Origin: Thiodiazotropha sp050291245
Lineage (GTDB): Bacteria > Pseudomonadota > Gammaproteobacteria > Chromatiales > Chromatiaceae
NCBI GenBank assembly: GCA_050291245.1
Contig: JBNKJP010000012.1
Coordinates: 124,001-188,000, forward strand
Reading direction: 5' to 3'
DNA length: 64,000 nucleotides
Of the stretch, positions 1-7,703 are shown one piece after another; position 1 is the first letter of the stretch; each line of letters starts with the position of its first letter. A program made the position numbers and the translations under genes. The notes under the pieces are model-generated. The model was not told the origin of the DNA. It did no database searches and saw only the letters and a program-made list of their open reading frames with translations.

Positions 1-1202
1 TCGAATACGTAGCCCTGGATGCAAGCGGTAAGGAGCGCCGTGGTGTCCTCGAAGGGGACAGCGCCCGTCAGGTACGCCAGCAACTGCGCGAAACCGGATT
101 GACCCCGCTTTCCATCGATGCGGCCAGCGGTAAAACCAAAACCAAGAAAAGCCAGCTTTTCCAGCGCAACATCAATGCCATGGAACTGGCCTTGATCACC
201 CGTCAGCTCGCAACCCTGTTGCGCTCCGGCCTGCCGCTGGAGCATGTCCTGAAAACCACCGCCCGTCAGACCGACAAACGGCATGTGGAACGCACCCTGC
301 TGGCGGTTCGGGCCAAGGTTTTGGAGGGACGCACCCTCGCGGACGGCCTCACCGAATTCCCCAAGACGTTTCCCGAGCTCTATATCAAAACCGTCGCCTC
401 GGGGGAACAATCCGGCCATCTGGAAGTGGTTCTGGAGCGTCTCGCCGACTACACGGAACAACGCCAGCAGATGCGCCAGAAGACCATCTTCGCCCTGTTC
501 TACCCGGCGCTGCTGACCATCGTTTCGATACTCATCGTCATCGGTCTGCTCACCTTCATCGTACCGGAGGTTACGCGGGTGTTCGAAACCATGTCGGCGG
601 AACTGCCCTGGATCACCCGGGCCCTGATGAAAACCAGTGATCTGTTCCGCTCCTATTGGCTGGTCATCATGCTGGTACTGGGATCCTCGATCGCCCTGGT
701 GAGCTATCTGTTGAAGAAACCCGGCCCCAAACGTTGGTGGCAACGAAATCAACTGCGGATTCCAGTGATTGGTAAACTGATCCGTACCGCCAACGCGGCC
801 CGTTTCTCCCGCACCCTGAGTATCATGGCGGCCAGTAGCGTCCCGATTCTCGACGCCATGCGCATCGCCTCCCAGGTACTGACCAATCTGCCCATGCGCA
901 CTGCCGTGGAAGAGGCCACCTTACGCGTTCGCGAAGGCTCCAGCCTCTATCAGGCCTTGGAAAGAACCGGTTATTTCCCCCCCATGACCCTCAGCCTCCT
1001 TGCCAGCGGTGAATCAAGCGGCAACCTGGAAGGTATGCTGGAGCGTTCCGCGGACATTCAGGAGCGGGAGATCGAAACCCTGGTCTCGACCATCCAGGGG
1101 CTGTTCGAACCTATTCTCATCCTGGTCATGGGTGGTATCGTATTGGTCATTGTAATGGCGATACTGCTGCCCATATTCGACCTCAACCAGTTGGTAGGCT
1201 GA
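1..1202 (+). CDS. gspF: Type II secretion system inner-membrane protein GspF (5' end cut by window)
   Basis: Polytopic inner-membrane platform protein of the type II secretion system, which couples the cytoplasmic ATPase GspE to assembly of the pseudopilus. The frame is open from base 3, and the visible N-terminus starts EYVALDASGKERRGV, the normal GspF beginning. Only a few residues are therefore missing, and the TTG at 99 is an internal Leu. Two T2SSF repeats are visible, one starting at about residue 60 (ALITRQLATLLRSGLPL) and one in the second half (ARFSRTLSIMAASSVPI). Each is followed by hydrophobic segments, the last ending MAILLPIFDLNQLVG. The total of about 400 residues is normal for the family. 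The PilC paralogue is less likely because the N-terminal segment is of GspF type. The rest of the gsp cluster would lie to the left of the window. Confidence 0.93.
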   Translation, partial: EYVALDASGKERRGVLEGDSARQVRQQLRETGLTPLSIDAASGKTKTKKSQLFQRNINAMELALITRQLATLLRSGLPLEHVLKTTARQTDKRHVERTLLAVRAKVLEGRTLADGLTEFPKTFPELYIKTVASGEQSGHLEVVLERLADYTEQRQQMRQKTIFALFYPALLTIVSILIVIGLLTFIVPEVTRVFETMSAELPWITRALMKTSDLFRSYWLVIMLVLGSSIALVSYLLKKPGPKRWWQRNQLRIPVIGKLIRTANAARFSRTLSIMAASSVPILDAMRIASQVLTNLPMRTAVEEATLRVREGSSLYQALERTGYFPPMTLSLLASGESSGNLEGMLERSADIQEREIETLVSTIQGLFEPILILVMGGIVLVIVMAILLPIFDLNQLVG

Positions 1203-1206
1203 TGCT

Positions 1207-1548
1207 ATGAATCTTTCTGATACCCTTCGACACCCGTTCTTGATCATCAGCCTGTTATGCCTGGCCCTGCTGACCGGGTGCGCCACCTCTCCGGATCCCG
1301 CCTTCGATGAAACCAAGGCGATCCTGAACGAAGCGCATATTGCTTATAACGCCAAAGAGTATAAGAAGGTGTTTGAACTCCTGTTCCCCCTCGCCGCGGC
1401 CGGTAACGATGTGGCGCAGTACGCCATGGGGTATCTCTTCTATCACGGCCTGGGAGTGCAGAAAAGCGAGCGACAGGCCATGCACTGGATCCAGCTCTCC
1501 GCGGCACAGGGAAACAAAAAGGCCATCCAGGCCCTGAGGACTGAGTAA
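1207..1548 (+). CDS. Small Sel1-repeat lipoprotein
   Basis: 113-residue predicted lipoprotein. The signal peptide ends in a lipobox LLTGC with the acceptor at Cys25. The mature part carries a TPR-like Sel1 unit and part of another (AAAGNDVAQYAMGYLFYHG, then ERQAMHWIQLSAAQGNKKA), so it is probably a protein-interaction scaffold on the periplasmic face of a membrane. It starts 4 bases after the gspF stop, which suggests co-transcription. That makes an accessory role in secretion possible, but this rests on position only. Sel1 lipoproteins are common and functionally diverse. Confidence 0.8.
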   Translation: MNLSDTLRHPFLIISLLCLALLTGCATSPDPAFDETKAILNEAHIAYNAKEYKKVFELLFPLAAAGNDVAQYAMGYLFYHGLGVQKSERQAMHWIQLSAAQGNKKAIQALRTE

Positions 1549-2014
1549 GGGCAAGGGCCAGGGGCCAAGGGCCTTGGAAATAAAGAAACCTGATTACCCA
1601 CTTTACTCAGCCAATGGATCAGTCGCCCATAGCAAGCAGTTTTGAGTGTTGAGTTTTTAGTTTTGAGTGGATGAGTTCGCTGCGCTCACAGATTTTTCAT
1701 CCCCCCCTCTCCCGCGAAGGACGGTGTCACAAACGGTGAAAAGAAGGAATTGCCTCGGTAAAACGTTCGATAAAAAGCACAAAATCGATTTTATCTGCAA
1801 CCAAAATCCGTTTGAGATGAGTCTCGGCATGCTTTTACAACACCCACCGAAGGGAAAGGGGGAGCCCATACCCCGTGAGCGCAGCGAACTCATCCACTAA
1901 AAACTTAAAACTCAAAACTTAAAACTTTTCTCAAACCCACCACCCTATGGCGGAGCATAGTAGGTAATCAGGTAATGAATTAACGGGGAATACTACCCCC
2001 CACGACCGCCGGGA
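1549..2014. other. Non-coding gap holding an inverted-repeat element
   Basis: 466 bases without a convincing gene between the Sel1 lipoprotein and the 3' end of hemN. It has A/T- and C-rich low-complexity tracts and the inverted repeat listed separately. The short open frames here overlap on both strands and carry no recognisable domain. Confidence 0.6.
1650..1920. repeat. MITE-like element with long terminal inverted repeats
   Basis: The left arm ends at 1689 and the right arm starts at 1875. The innermost 24 bases of each arm are perfect reverse complements (right arm begins GTGAGCGCAGCGAACTCATC). Outside them both arms continue into imperfectly complementary A/T-rich repeats of the type AAAACTTAAAACTC. 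The 185-bp interior has no coding potential. The design (inverted arms, short non-coding centre) is that of a miniature inverted-repeat element, but no target-site duplication was identified, so a hairpin-prone intergenic repeat is the alternative. Confidence 0.55.
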
Positions 2015-3400
2015 TCAGATCACTTTGGAGAAACTGCCCCTTGATGAGGCGCTCCCGATATAGTGATCAAACTGCATGCAGATGTTGCGAATCAGCAAGC
2101 GCCCCCTTGGCTGAACCTCAATGCGATCGGCTTCCACGACCAACAGGCCGTCAGCCTGCATCTCCTGCAATCGCTTTAGCTCCGGTGCGAAATAGTCCCT
2201 GAAATTCAGCGCCCAGGTCTTTTCCACATCGCTCACGGACAGCGTGTAGTGACAAATCAGTCGGGTGATTACATCCCGGCGGATCAGGTCATCCTGATTC
2301 AGTTCAACGCCGCGAAACACGGCCAGTCGACCGGCGTCGATGCGCTGATAGTACTCGTCCAGGCTGCGCACATTCTGGGCATAACTCGGTCCGACCATAC
2401 CGATGGAGGTCGCACCCAGACCAATCAGATCACAGTCCGCATGGGTGGAGTAACCCTGGAAATTCCGATACAGGGTGCCGTTTTTCTGGGCCCGCACCAG
2501 TTCATCGTTCGGTTTGGCGAAATGATCCATGCCCACATAGACATATCCCGCATTTGAGAGTTTGTCGATGGTCATCTGCAGAATATCGAGCTTCTCCTGA
2601 GGCGGCGGCAAATCCTTTTCATCGATGCGTCTCTGGGGTTTGAAACGCTCGGGCAGGTGGGCGTAGTTGAACACCGAGAGACGATCCGGATCGACCTCCA
2701 GAATCTGGTCCAGGGTGGCCGAGAAACTGCTTAACGTCTGAAACGGCAGGCCATAGATCAAATCGATGCTGATGGAACGAAAGCCTTCGTCCCGGGCCGA
2801 CTGCAGGACCTGCAGGGTTTCGTCCTTGCTTTGAATCCGATTGACCGCCTTTTGCACCGCCGGTTCGAAATCCTGCACCCCCAGGCTCATGCGATTGAAG
2901 CCCAGCTCCCGCAACAGCTTGATGGTATCCCCTTGAGCCTCACGGGGATCGATCTCGATGGAGTACTCACCGCTGTCATCATCCAGCAGCTTGAAATACT
3001 GGCGGGTCTTGGCCACCAGTTCACGCATCTCCGCGTGACTGATGAAGGTGGGAGTACCGCCCCCCCAATGCAACTGGGTGACGACCCGGGAGGGGTCGAA
3101 CAGTTCGGACTGCATCCTGAGCTCTTCATAGACCCGGGCAAGATAGTCCGAGGCCATGCCGCGATCCTTAGTGGCCACCTTGTTACACGCACAATAGAAA
3201 CAGACCGTATCGCAGAACGGGATATGGAAATACAGTGACAGCGGACTGCCGCTGGCGTTGCTCTCCTTGGCGATGCGACGGTATTCGGATTCGTCGAAAC
3301 CCTCATGAAACTGCACCGCGGTGGGATACGAGGTATAACGGGGCCCGCTCTGGTCGTATTTGGCGATCAAATCGAGGTCGAATAAGGTCGAATGGTCCAT
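2015..3400 (-). CDS. hemN: Oxygen-independent coproporphyrinogen III oxidase (HemN)
   Basis: Radical-SAM enzyme that decarboxylates coproporphyrinogen III to protoporphyrinogen IX in anaerobic haem synthesis; cytoplasmic. The 461 residues match the usual HemN length. The iron-sulfur motif is Cys63-x3-Cys67-x2-Cys70 followed by Cys72 (FCDTVCFYCAC), almost the numbering of the E. coli enzyme. The N-terminal RYTSYPTA segment and the GGGTP motif that follows are diagnostic of true HemN rather than the shorter HemW. It is probably the last gene of a minus-strand run with the small gene at 3458-3775 and prmB. No clear FNR box was found in the short upstream gap. Confidence 0.96.
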   Translation of the reverse strand: MDHSTLFDLDLIAKYDQSGPRYTSYPTAVQFHEGFDESEYRRIAKESNASGSPLSLYFHIPFCDTVCFYCACNKVATKDRGMASDYLARVYEELRMQSELFDPSRVVTQLHWGGGTPTFISHAEMRELVAKTRQYFKLLDDDSGEYSIEIDPREAQGDTIKLLRELGFNRMSLGVQDFEPAVQKAVNRIQSKDETLQVLQSARDEGFRSISIDLIYGLPFQTLSSFSATLDQILEVDPDRLSVFNYAHLPERFKPQRRIDEKDLPPPQEKLDILQMTIDKLSNAGYVYVGMDHFAKPNDELVRAQKNGTLYRNFQGYSTHADCDLIGLGATSIGMVGPSYAQNVRSLDEYYQRIDAGRLAVFRGVELNQDDLIRRDVITRLICHYTLSVSDVEKTWALNFRDYFAPELKRLQEMQADGLLVVEADRIEVQPRGRLLIRNICMQFDHYIGSASSRGSFSKVI

Positions 3401-3457
3401 GGGGGGTACTCGGTCGCTCTAACTCAGTATGGAAGATGGGTAGGGTCTGCTGACGGA

Positions 3458-3775
3458 TTATTCCGCATCCACATCGATACCCTTGCGGTGTGTTTCGTTG
3501 ATCTGTCTGAGGAGGATGGCGAAGGGAATGTCGTCCCCGTGGCGCTCCACCACGGCCATGAAAGGGAGATCTTCACGATCAAAATGGTATTCACCCTCCA
3601 CCATGCTCTGATGCAGTGCCTTGATGCCCTGCTCCAAGGGCTCGAGAAAACTCGGATAGCGCCCCATTTCCTCCATCTGAAAATCGTAACAGTCGCGCAG
3701 GTCGTCCACTTCGAAGACCGCCTGTTTCACCCAATCCACATATTCTTCGGCACTGCGCGCCCTTTGTAAACTCAT
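3458..3775 (-). CDS. Conserved-looking small acidic protein of unknown function
   Basis: About 105 residues when started at the ATG at 3775 (a TTG at 3790 would add five). There is no signal peptide or membrane segment. The protein is acidic and probably helical, with an EEYVDWVKQAVFEVDDLRDC stretch near the start. I do not recognise a named family. It lies between prmB and hemN on the same strand with short gaps, so it is probably co-transcribed. Its codon use resembles the neighbours, which favours a real gene. Confidence 0.65.
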   Translation of the reverse strand: MSLQRARSAEEYVDWVKQAVFEVDDLRDCYDFQMEEMGRYPSFLEPLEQGIKALHQSMVEGEYHFDREDLPFMAVVERHGDDIPFAILLRQINETHRKGIDVDAE

Positions 3776-3799
3776 CGTTTTGCATCTCAAAATTGTTTA

Positions 3800-4711
3800 T
3801 TAAAGCTTGTCAGCAAATTCGCTCAGTTCCTCGGCGCTGATCACGAAAACCCCCTCTCCGCCCCGGGCGAACTCCAACCAGACGAACGGAACCTCAGGGT
3901 AGCGTTGGATCAACGCATCCGCACTGTTTCCCACTTCGACGATGAGCAGGCCGTGAGGTTCCAGATACTCTCTGGCCTGCCGCAGGATACGTGTCACGAT
4001 CTCCAGTCCATTCTCATTCGCCTGCAGGGCGAGCACCGGTTCATGACGGTACTCCCGGGGCAAGGTAGCCATTTCGGTTGCGCCCACATAGGGTGGATTG
4101 GAGAGAATGAGATCGTACTTTTTCCCCGGCAACGCCTGAAACAGATCCGATTCAATCACCGACACCTGCTGATCGAGGGCGTGTGCGAGCACATTCTCAC
4201 GAGCCACTTCAAGCGCCTGGGGTGAGATATCCACCAGATCCACGCGGCAATCTTCCAGGTAAGCCGCTGTGGCGATCCCGATACAACCGCTGCCACAGCA
4301 CAGATCCAGCACATGGGAAATCTCAGTAACATCGATCCACGGGCTGAATTGCTGTTGAATGAGCTCAGCGATGGGTGAACGGGGTATCAGGACATGTTCG
4401 TTGACATGAAAAGGCAGACCGGCAAACCAAGCCTCTCCGGTCAGGTAGGGAAGTGGCACACGCTGCTCGATCCGCTGATTGATTCGTTCGACGACCCGAA
4501 TGCGCTCAGCTTCCGTCAGCCGGCAGGTGAACCAGTCGGATGAAAGATCCGGCGGAAGAGAGAGCGTATGCAGCACCAGTGCGACCGCTTCATCCAGGGC
4601 ATTGTCGGTGCCATGACCGAAATGCAGACCGGCTTCCGAGAAACGGCTGGTCGCCCAGCGTACGTGATCGGCGATGGAGCAGAGAGATTGCACGGGGACA
4701 GGTTTACACAA
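3800..4711 (-). CDS. prmB: Ribosomal protein L3 glutamine N5-methyltransferase (PrmB)
   Basis: SAM-dependent methyltransferase that modifies a glutamine of ribosomal protein L3. The SAM-binding motif I is VLDLCCGSGCIGIA (residues 134-147) and the catalytic NPPY lies at residues 205-208 (SNPPYVGATEM). The VLIPRSPIAELI segment before motif I distinguishes PrmB from the release-factor enzyme PrmC. Length near 300 residues is normal. The frame opens with a TTG at 4711 and no strong ribosome-binding site is visible, so the true start could be a nearby GTG at 4693. Confidence 0.9.
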   Translation of the reverse strand: MCKPVPVQSLCSIADHVRWATSRFSEAGLHFGHGTDNALDEAVALVLHTLSLPPDLSSDWFTCRLTEAERIRVVERINQRIEQRVPLPYLTGEAWFAGLPFHVNEHVLIPRSPIAELIQQQFSPWIDVTEISHVLDLCCGSGCIGIATAAYLEDCRVDLVDISPQALEVARENVLAHALDQQVSVIESDLFQALPGKKYDLILSNPPYVGATEMATLPREYRHEPVLALQANENGLEIVTRILRQAREYLEPHGLLIVEVGNSADALIQRYPEVPFVWLEFARGGEGVFVISAEELSEFADKL

Positions 4712-4793
4712 GCTGGAAACGGTTAATGATAGCCGATTTCCACATGGAAATTCACCTGTTCGTCAAACAATCACCCACTGCCCGTTCACCGCT

Positions 4794-4818
4794 CCGGGGC
4801 GGCCGAAAGCCGCCCCGG
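4794..4818. terminator. GC-rich hairpin between iscR and prmB
   Basis: Perfect 10-bp stem CCGGGGCGGC / GCCGCCCCGG with loop CGAAA, just downstream of the iscR stop on the minus strand. There is no U-tract on either side, so it may be a pause or mRNA-stabilising hairpin rather than a full intrinsic terminator. Confidence 0.5.
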
Positions 4819-4851
4819 CATCAATGCCCGTGATATCAATGCCGTGGACAA

Positions 4852-5322
4852 TCAGGCGGCTTCAGACCGGGAGTCTTCCACAACACTCAGCGGACCCTCC
4901 TCCTGTGCGGTTTTCTTGCCCAGATTTCGCTTCACCAGGTCACCCAGGGTGATGTCTGCCAGAAAATTGAAGATTTCCGCGCTCAACTCATCCCACAGGG
5001 TATGGGTCAGACAGCGGGCGCCGCCACTGCAATTCTGCCGACCGCCACAACGGGTAAACTCGACCCATTCGTCAACCGCGCAGATGATGTTCGCAATCGA
5101 AATTTCATCGGCGCTCTTTCCCAGGTAATAGCCACCACCCGGCCCTCTGACACCGCGAACCAGATCCTTGCCGCGCAGAGCGGCAAACAACTGTTCCAGA
5201 TAAGAGAGGGAGATGCCCTGGTTTTCGGAAATTTCCGCCAGGGTCACGGGACCGGTTTTCCCGTTGATTGCGAGATCCAGCATTGCCGTTACGGCGTATC
5301 GACCTTTGGTTGAGAGTCTCAT
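4852..5322 (-). CDS. iscR: Rrf2-family [2Fe-2S] regulator IscR
   Basis: Transcriptional regulator of iron-sulfur cluster biogenesis. The winged-helix N-terminus begins MRLSTKGRYAVTAMLDLA. The cluster ligands are Cys92, Cys98 and Cys104 with His107 (RCGGRQNC, then ARCLTH), the same positions as in E. coli IscR, so it should bind a [2Fe-2S] cluster. At 156 residues it has the usual length. An ideal GGAGG lies before the ATG. No iscS, iscU or suf gene lies beside it: the next minus-strand gene is prmB, past a strong hairpin. It therefore stands alone here, with its own promoter and a palindromic operator upstream. Confidence 0.93.
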   Translation of the reverse strand: MRLSTKGRYAVTAMLDLAINGKTGPVTLAEISENQGISLSYLEQLFAALRGKDLVRGVRGPGGGYYLGKSADEISIANIICAVDEWVEFTRCGGRQNCSGGARCLTHTLWDELSAEIFNFLADITLGDLVKRNLGKKTAQEEGPLSVVEDSRSEAA

Positions 5323-5347
5323 GTTATGCCTCCAGGGTATTAATGTA

Positions 5348-5372
5348 ATTACCTACTAAATCACTCGGTAAT
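5348..5372. promoter_or_regulatory. Candidate IscR operator (25-bp imperfect palindrome)
   Basis: The palindrome has outer arms ATTACC / GGTAAT and an inner CTACTAAATCACTCGG, close to the known type-1 IscR site layout (ACCYGACT-n-AGTCGGGT-like halves). It lies between the putative -10 and the iscR start, where binding would block transcription, matching the known autorepression of iscR. Confidence 0.55.
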
Positions 5373-5373
5373 C

Positions 5374-5402
5374 AGACTAAATTAACTTAGTATTTCAGTC
5401 AA
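5374..5402 (-). promoter_or_regulatory. Putative sigma-70 promoter of iscR
   Basis: On the minus strand there is a perfect -35-like TTGACT (5397-5402) and a weaker -10 TAGTCT (5374-5379), separated by 17 bp. It lies in the A/T-rich 140-bp gap upstream of iscR. A second palindromic ACTAAATTAACTTAGT runs through the spacer and may be a further operator half. Confidence 0.45.
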
Positions 5403-5465
5403 CATTTATTTGAAAAAATTGCACAATTTTTTTAATTGTTTTATTTTTCCTGTTTATACAACAGG

Positions 5466-6599
5466 TTAAGACTTCTTGAATGGACTGCTGGCGTACAGAT
5501 TATGGTAGTAATCGAGTACTGCCGGAGTTTCTTGCGACAGGAATCGGTCGATTCCCTGACGAAATCCCGGATCCTCAATCCAGTGATAGGAACGGGTCAA
5601 TGTCGGCAGAAAACCCCGCCAGATCTTATGCTCCCCTTGCGCCCCAGGCTCAAAAACCCGCAATCCCTGCTCAATCGCATACTCGATACCCTGATAGTAG
5701 CAGGCTTCGAAATGCAGACTGTCATGGTGTTGCACGCCTCCCCAATGACGACCGTACAGGACATTGTCACTGCGATAGAGCAATGCACCGGCAATACAAT
5801 GCCGTCCCTCGTAGGCCAATACCAGGATCACCTGGCTGCCCAGGGTCTGGCCAATTTCCTGGAAAAACCCCCGGTTCAGGGTCGGCAGGCTGTAACGCTC
5901 TTCAAAGGTCTTTCGGTAGAACCGGTCAAACACCGCCCACTCCTCTGTGCTGACCTCGCTGCCCGTGAGGCGTCGTATCCGGATTCCTGCGTCTCTGACC
6001 TTACGCCGCTCCTGACGGATGTTTTTCCGCCGCTTGGTTGTCAGTTCAGCAAGAAACTGCTCAAAGTCCGCATAACCGGGGTTGTGCCAGTGAAACTGCA
6101 CGCCCAGGCGTTCGGAACAACCTGCCGCGCGCAATGCATCACCCTCCTCTAAGGGTGTGAACAGCCAGTGCAGGGAAGACGCACCCGAGCGATTCGTCAA
6201 ATCACGCGTTGCATCGATCATCCGTTGCCGGACTACCCGGACATCCACATCGGGAGCAATCAGCAGACGCTCACCGGTGGCCGGTGTATAAGGAACCGCA
6301 CTGACCAGTTTCGGGAAGTAATTAAGACCGTTACGCCGATAGGCATCCGCCCAGGCGTGGTCAAAAACAAACTCGCCGTAGGAGTTGTGCTTAAAATAAA
6401 GCGGCGAGGCACCGATCAGGCGGCCGGACTCCCGTACACACAGGTGTGTCGGCAACCAGCCAAACCGTTCGCCAACGCACTCATGGTGCTCGAGTGCGGC
6501 GAGAAACTCATGGCGCAGGAACGGATTCTGATCTCTGACCAGGTGATTCCACTGCGCCGCATCTATCTCATCGATAGAGGTGTAAAAATCGATTTGCAT
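5466..6599 (-). CDS. GNAT-fold DUF482 family protein (COG3146)
   Basis: 377 residues from the ATG at 6599 (a TTG 18 codons upstream is also possible). It belongs to the DUF482/COG3146 family, predicted GNAT-type acyl or aminoacyl transferases sometimes called peptidoglycan-biosynthesis-like. Typical stretches are NPFLRHEFLAALE, the FDHAWADAYRRNGLNYFPKL block, and C-terminal ACYYQGIEYAIEQGLRVFEPGAQGE-like sequence. Its substrate is unknown. It is cytosolic by sequence, with no signal peptide. It is transcribed away from the tRNA cluster, and iscR lies downstream with its own promoter, so it is probably monocistronic. Confidence 0.85.
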   Translation of the reverse strand: MQIDFYTSIDEIDAAQWNHLVRDQNPFLRHEFLAALEHHECVGERFGWLPTHLCVRESGRLIGASPLYFKHNSYGEFVFDHAWADAYRRNGLNYFPKLVSAVPYTPATGERLLIAPDVDVRVVRQRMIDATRDLTNRSGASSLHWLFTPLEEGDALRAAGCSERLGVQFHWHNPGYADFEQFLAELTTKRRKNIRQERRKVRDAGIRIRRLTGSEVSTEEWAVFDRFYRKTFEERYSLPTLNRGFFQEIGQTLGSQVILVLAYEGRHCIAGALLYRSDNVLYGRHWGGVQHHDSLHFEACYYQGIEYAIEQGLRVFEPGAQGEHKIWRGFLPTLTRSYHWIEDPGFRQGIDRFLSQETPAVLDYYHNLYASSPFKKS

Positions 6600-6715
6600 C
6601 TGTGTGACGAGGCTTTGCAGCCGAAAGTTCGAATCAAATTGACCGCTGCCCAACGGCGTCTATTTGAGAAATTGTGACACATGCGGATCAAATTTATTCG
6701 CCGCCACAGAAAAGG

Positions 6716-6743
6716 TTGACAGGCGCTCAAGTGTCGCTAAAAT
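6716..6743 (+). promoter_or_regulatory. Strong promoter of the tRNA operon
   Basis: Consensus -35 TTGACA (6716-6721), a 16-bp spacer and -10 TAAAAT (6738-6743), followed by a GC-rich discriminator (ACGCCC). This is the usual architecture of stringently controlled stable-RNA promoters. The predicted start is near 6750, about 11 bases before tRNA-Gly. Confidence 0.75.
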
Positions 6744-6760
6744 ACGCCCTTCCTGAAGAC

Positions 6761-6836
<76 letters not shown>

Positions 6837-6849
6837 AATCCGATAGAGA

Positions 6850-6876
6850 AGCCTCGGCAACACCCGGGGCTTTTTT
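6850..6876 (+). terminator. Intrinsic-terminator-like hairpin between tRNA-Gly and tRNA-Cys
   Basis: Stem AGCCTCGG / CCGGGGCT (8 bp with one G-T pair), loop CAACAC, then six T residues. It lies inside the tRNA cluster, so it either attenuates the downstream tRNAs or ends a separate tRNA-Gly transcript. Confidence 0.65.
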
Positions 6877-6928
6877 ATGCCGATTCGAATCATTGGAAAT
6901 AGATGATAGAATAACCGGCACAATTTAT

Positions 6929-7002
6929 GGCTGAGTGGCAGAGTGGTTATGCAGCGGCCTGCAAAGCCGTGGACCTCGGTTCGATTCCGGGCTCAGCCTC
7001 CA
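6929..7002 (+). tRNA. tRNA-Cys (anticodon GCA)
   Basis: 74-nt tRNA: acceptor GGCTGAG / CTCAGCC, discriminator T, encoded CCA, and anticodon GCA at 6961-6963 within CTGCAAA. The only plain cysteine tRNA seen in the window. Confidence 0.96.
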
Positions 7003-7081
7003 TACCACATCGCTTGCAGGCATCAGTATACGCACTGTCTCCCCTGTTCAGCGACCTACCCCTGCGATACACGAGCTTTCT

Positions 7082-7168
7082 GCCCGGGTGGCGAAATTGG
7101 TAGACGCAAGAGACTTAAAATCTCTCGACCTTCGGGTCGTGCCGGTTCGATTCCGGCCCCGGGCACCA
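7082..7168 (+). tRNA. tRNA-Leu (anticodon UAA)
   Basis: 87-nt class II tRNA with a long variable arm (CGACCTTCGGGTCG). Acceptor GCCCGGG / CCCGGGC, anticodon TAA at 7116-7118, encoded CCA. Third member of the Gly-Cys-Leu cluster that in enterobacteria follows pgsA. Confidence 0.96.
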
Positions 7169-7186
7169 TCGATCCATGCTACCTTC

Positions 7187-7624
7187 TCAGCGACGGTACG
7201 GCAGGGTAATCACCAGGTTTCCCTCACCCTCTTTCCGGCCCATTGCCGCCACATCGGCATCACGAGGTATTCGAAAACGGCGCTTGAAGGAAGTGGCGTG
7301 GGAAGTAAAGCTGTAACCCCGCTCCGAACGATTTTCCAAACGTTGTGATTGCTGGTTCTGAACCACCAGGTACGGACCTTCTACCCTGACCTCTATGGCA
7401 TCCGGGGTATAAGCCTGGGTATGGATGATCAGATGATAGCCCTTGTCATCCTGACTCTGCTGAAAGTGAATTCCCCGGCGCTGGGAAAACCCCACTCCCC
7501 GATCCATGGGAGGCCGCCCCATCCCGGGAGCCACAGCGTAATAATCAGCAGGGGATTGCGCCTGAGCCGACACCGCAAGCAACAGGGCAATGACGGCACT
7601 TGGCAAACGGATGAGCATTCTCAT
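7187..7624 (-). CDS. Exported Hsp20/alpha-crystallin-like protein
   Basis: 145 residues. The N-terminal signal peptide ends in SAQAQ, so the protein is predicted periplasmic. The C-terminal two thirds resembles the alpha-crystallin beta-sandwich: GYHLIIHTQAYTPDAIEVRV, a second strand block around LVVQNQQ, and near the end FKRRFRIPRDADV and EGNLVITLPYR. Small heat-shock proteins normally hold unfolding proteins in the cytosol; an exported one could act in the envelope, which is inference. There is no clear C-terminal IXI tail. It lies between the convergent tRNA cluster and pgsA, separated from pgsA by a short palindrome. Confidence 0.75.
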   Translation of the reverse strand: MRMLIRLPSAVIALLLAVSAQAQSPADYYAVAPGMGRPPMDRGVGFSQRRGIHFQQSQDDKGYHLIIHTQAYTPDAIEVRVEGPYLVVQNQQSQRLENRSERGYSFTSHATSFKRRFRIPRDADVAAMGRKEGEGNLVITLPYRR

Positions 7625-7679
7625 GACGAACCTCCCACAAATGGTTATTGGTACAAAGGAAGTGTAGTCTGCAAAGTTT

Positions 7680-7703
7680 AACCTGAATCCATGGGTTCAG
7701 GTT
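7680..7703. terminator. Palindrome at the pgsA 3' end
   Basis: AACCTGAA / TTCAGGTT stem with an 8-base loop, flanked by A/T (TTTA...TTTAAA). It could act as a weak terminator at the end of pgsA on the minus strand. Confidence 0.35.

Noticed and set aside
4852..5322. Alternative reading of the Rrf2 protein as NsrR or RirA
   Set aside because: The exact spacing of Cys92, Cys98, Cys104 and His107 is that of IscR.
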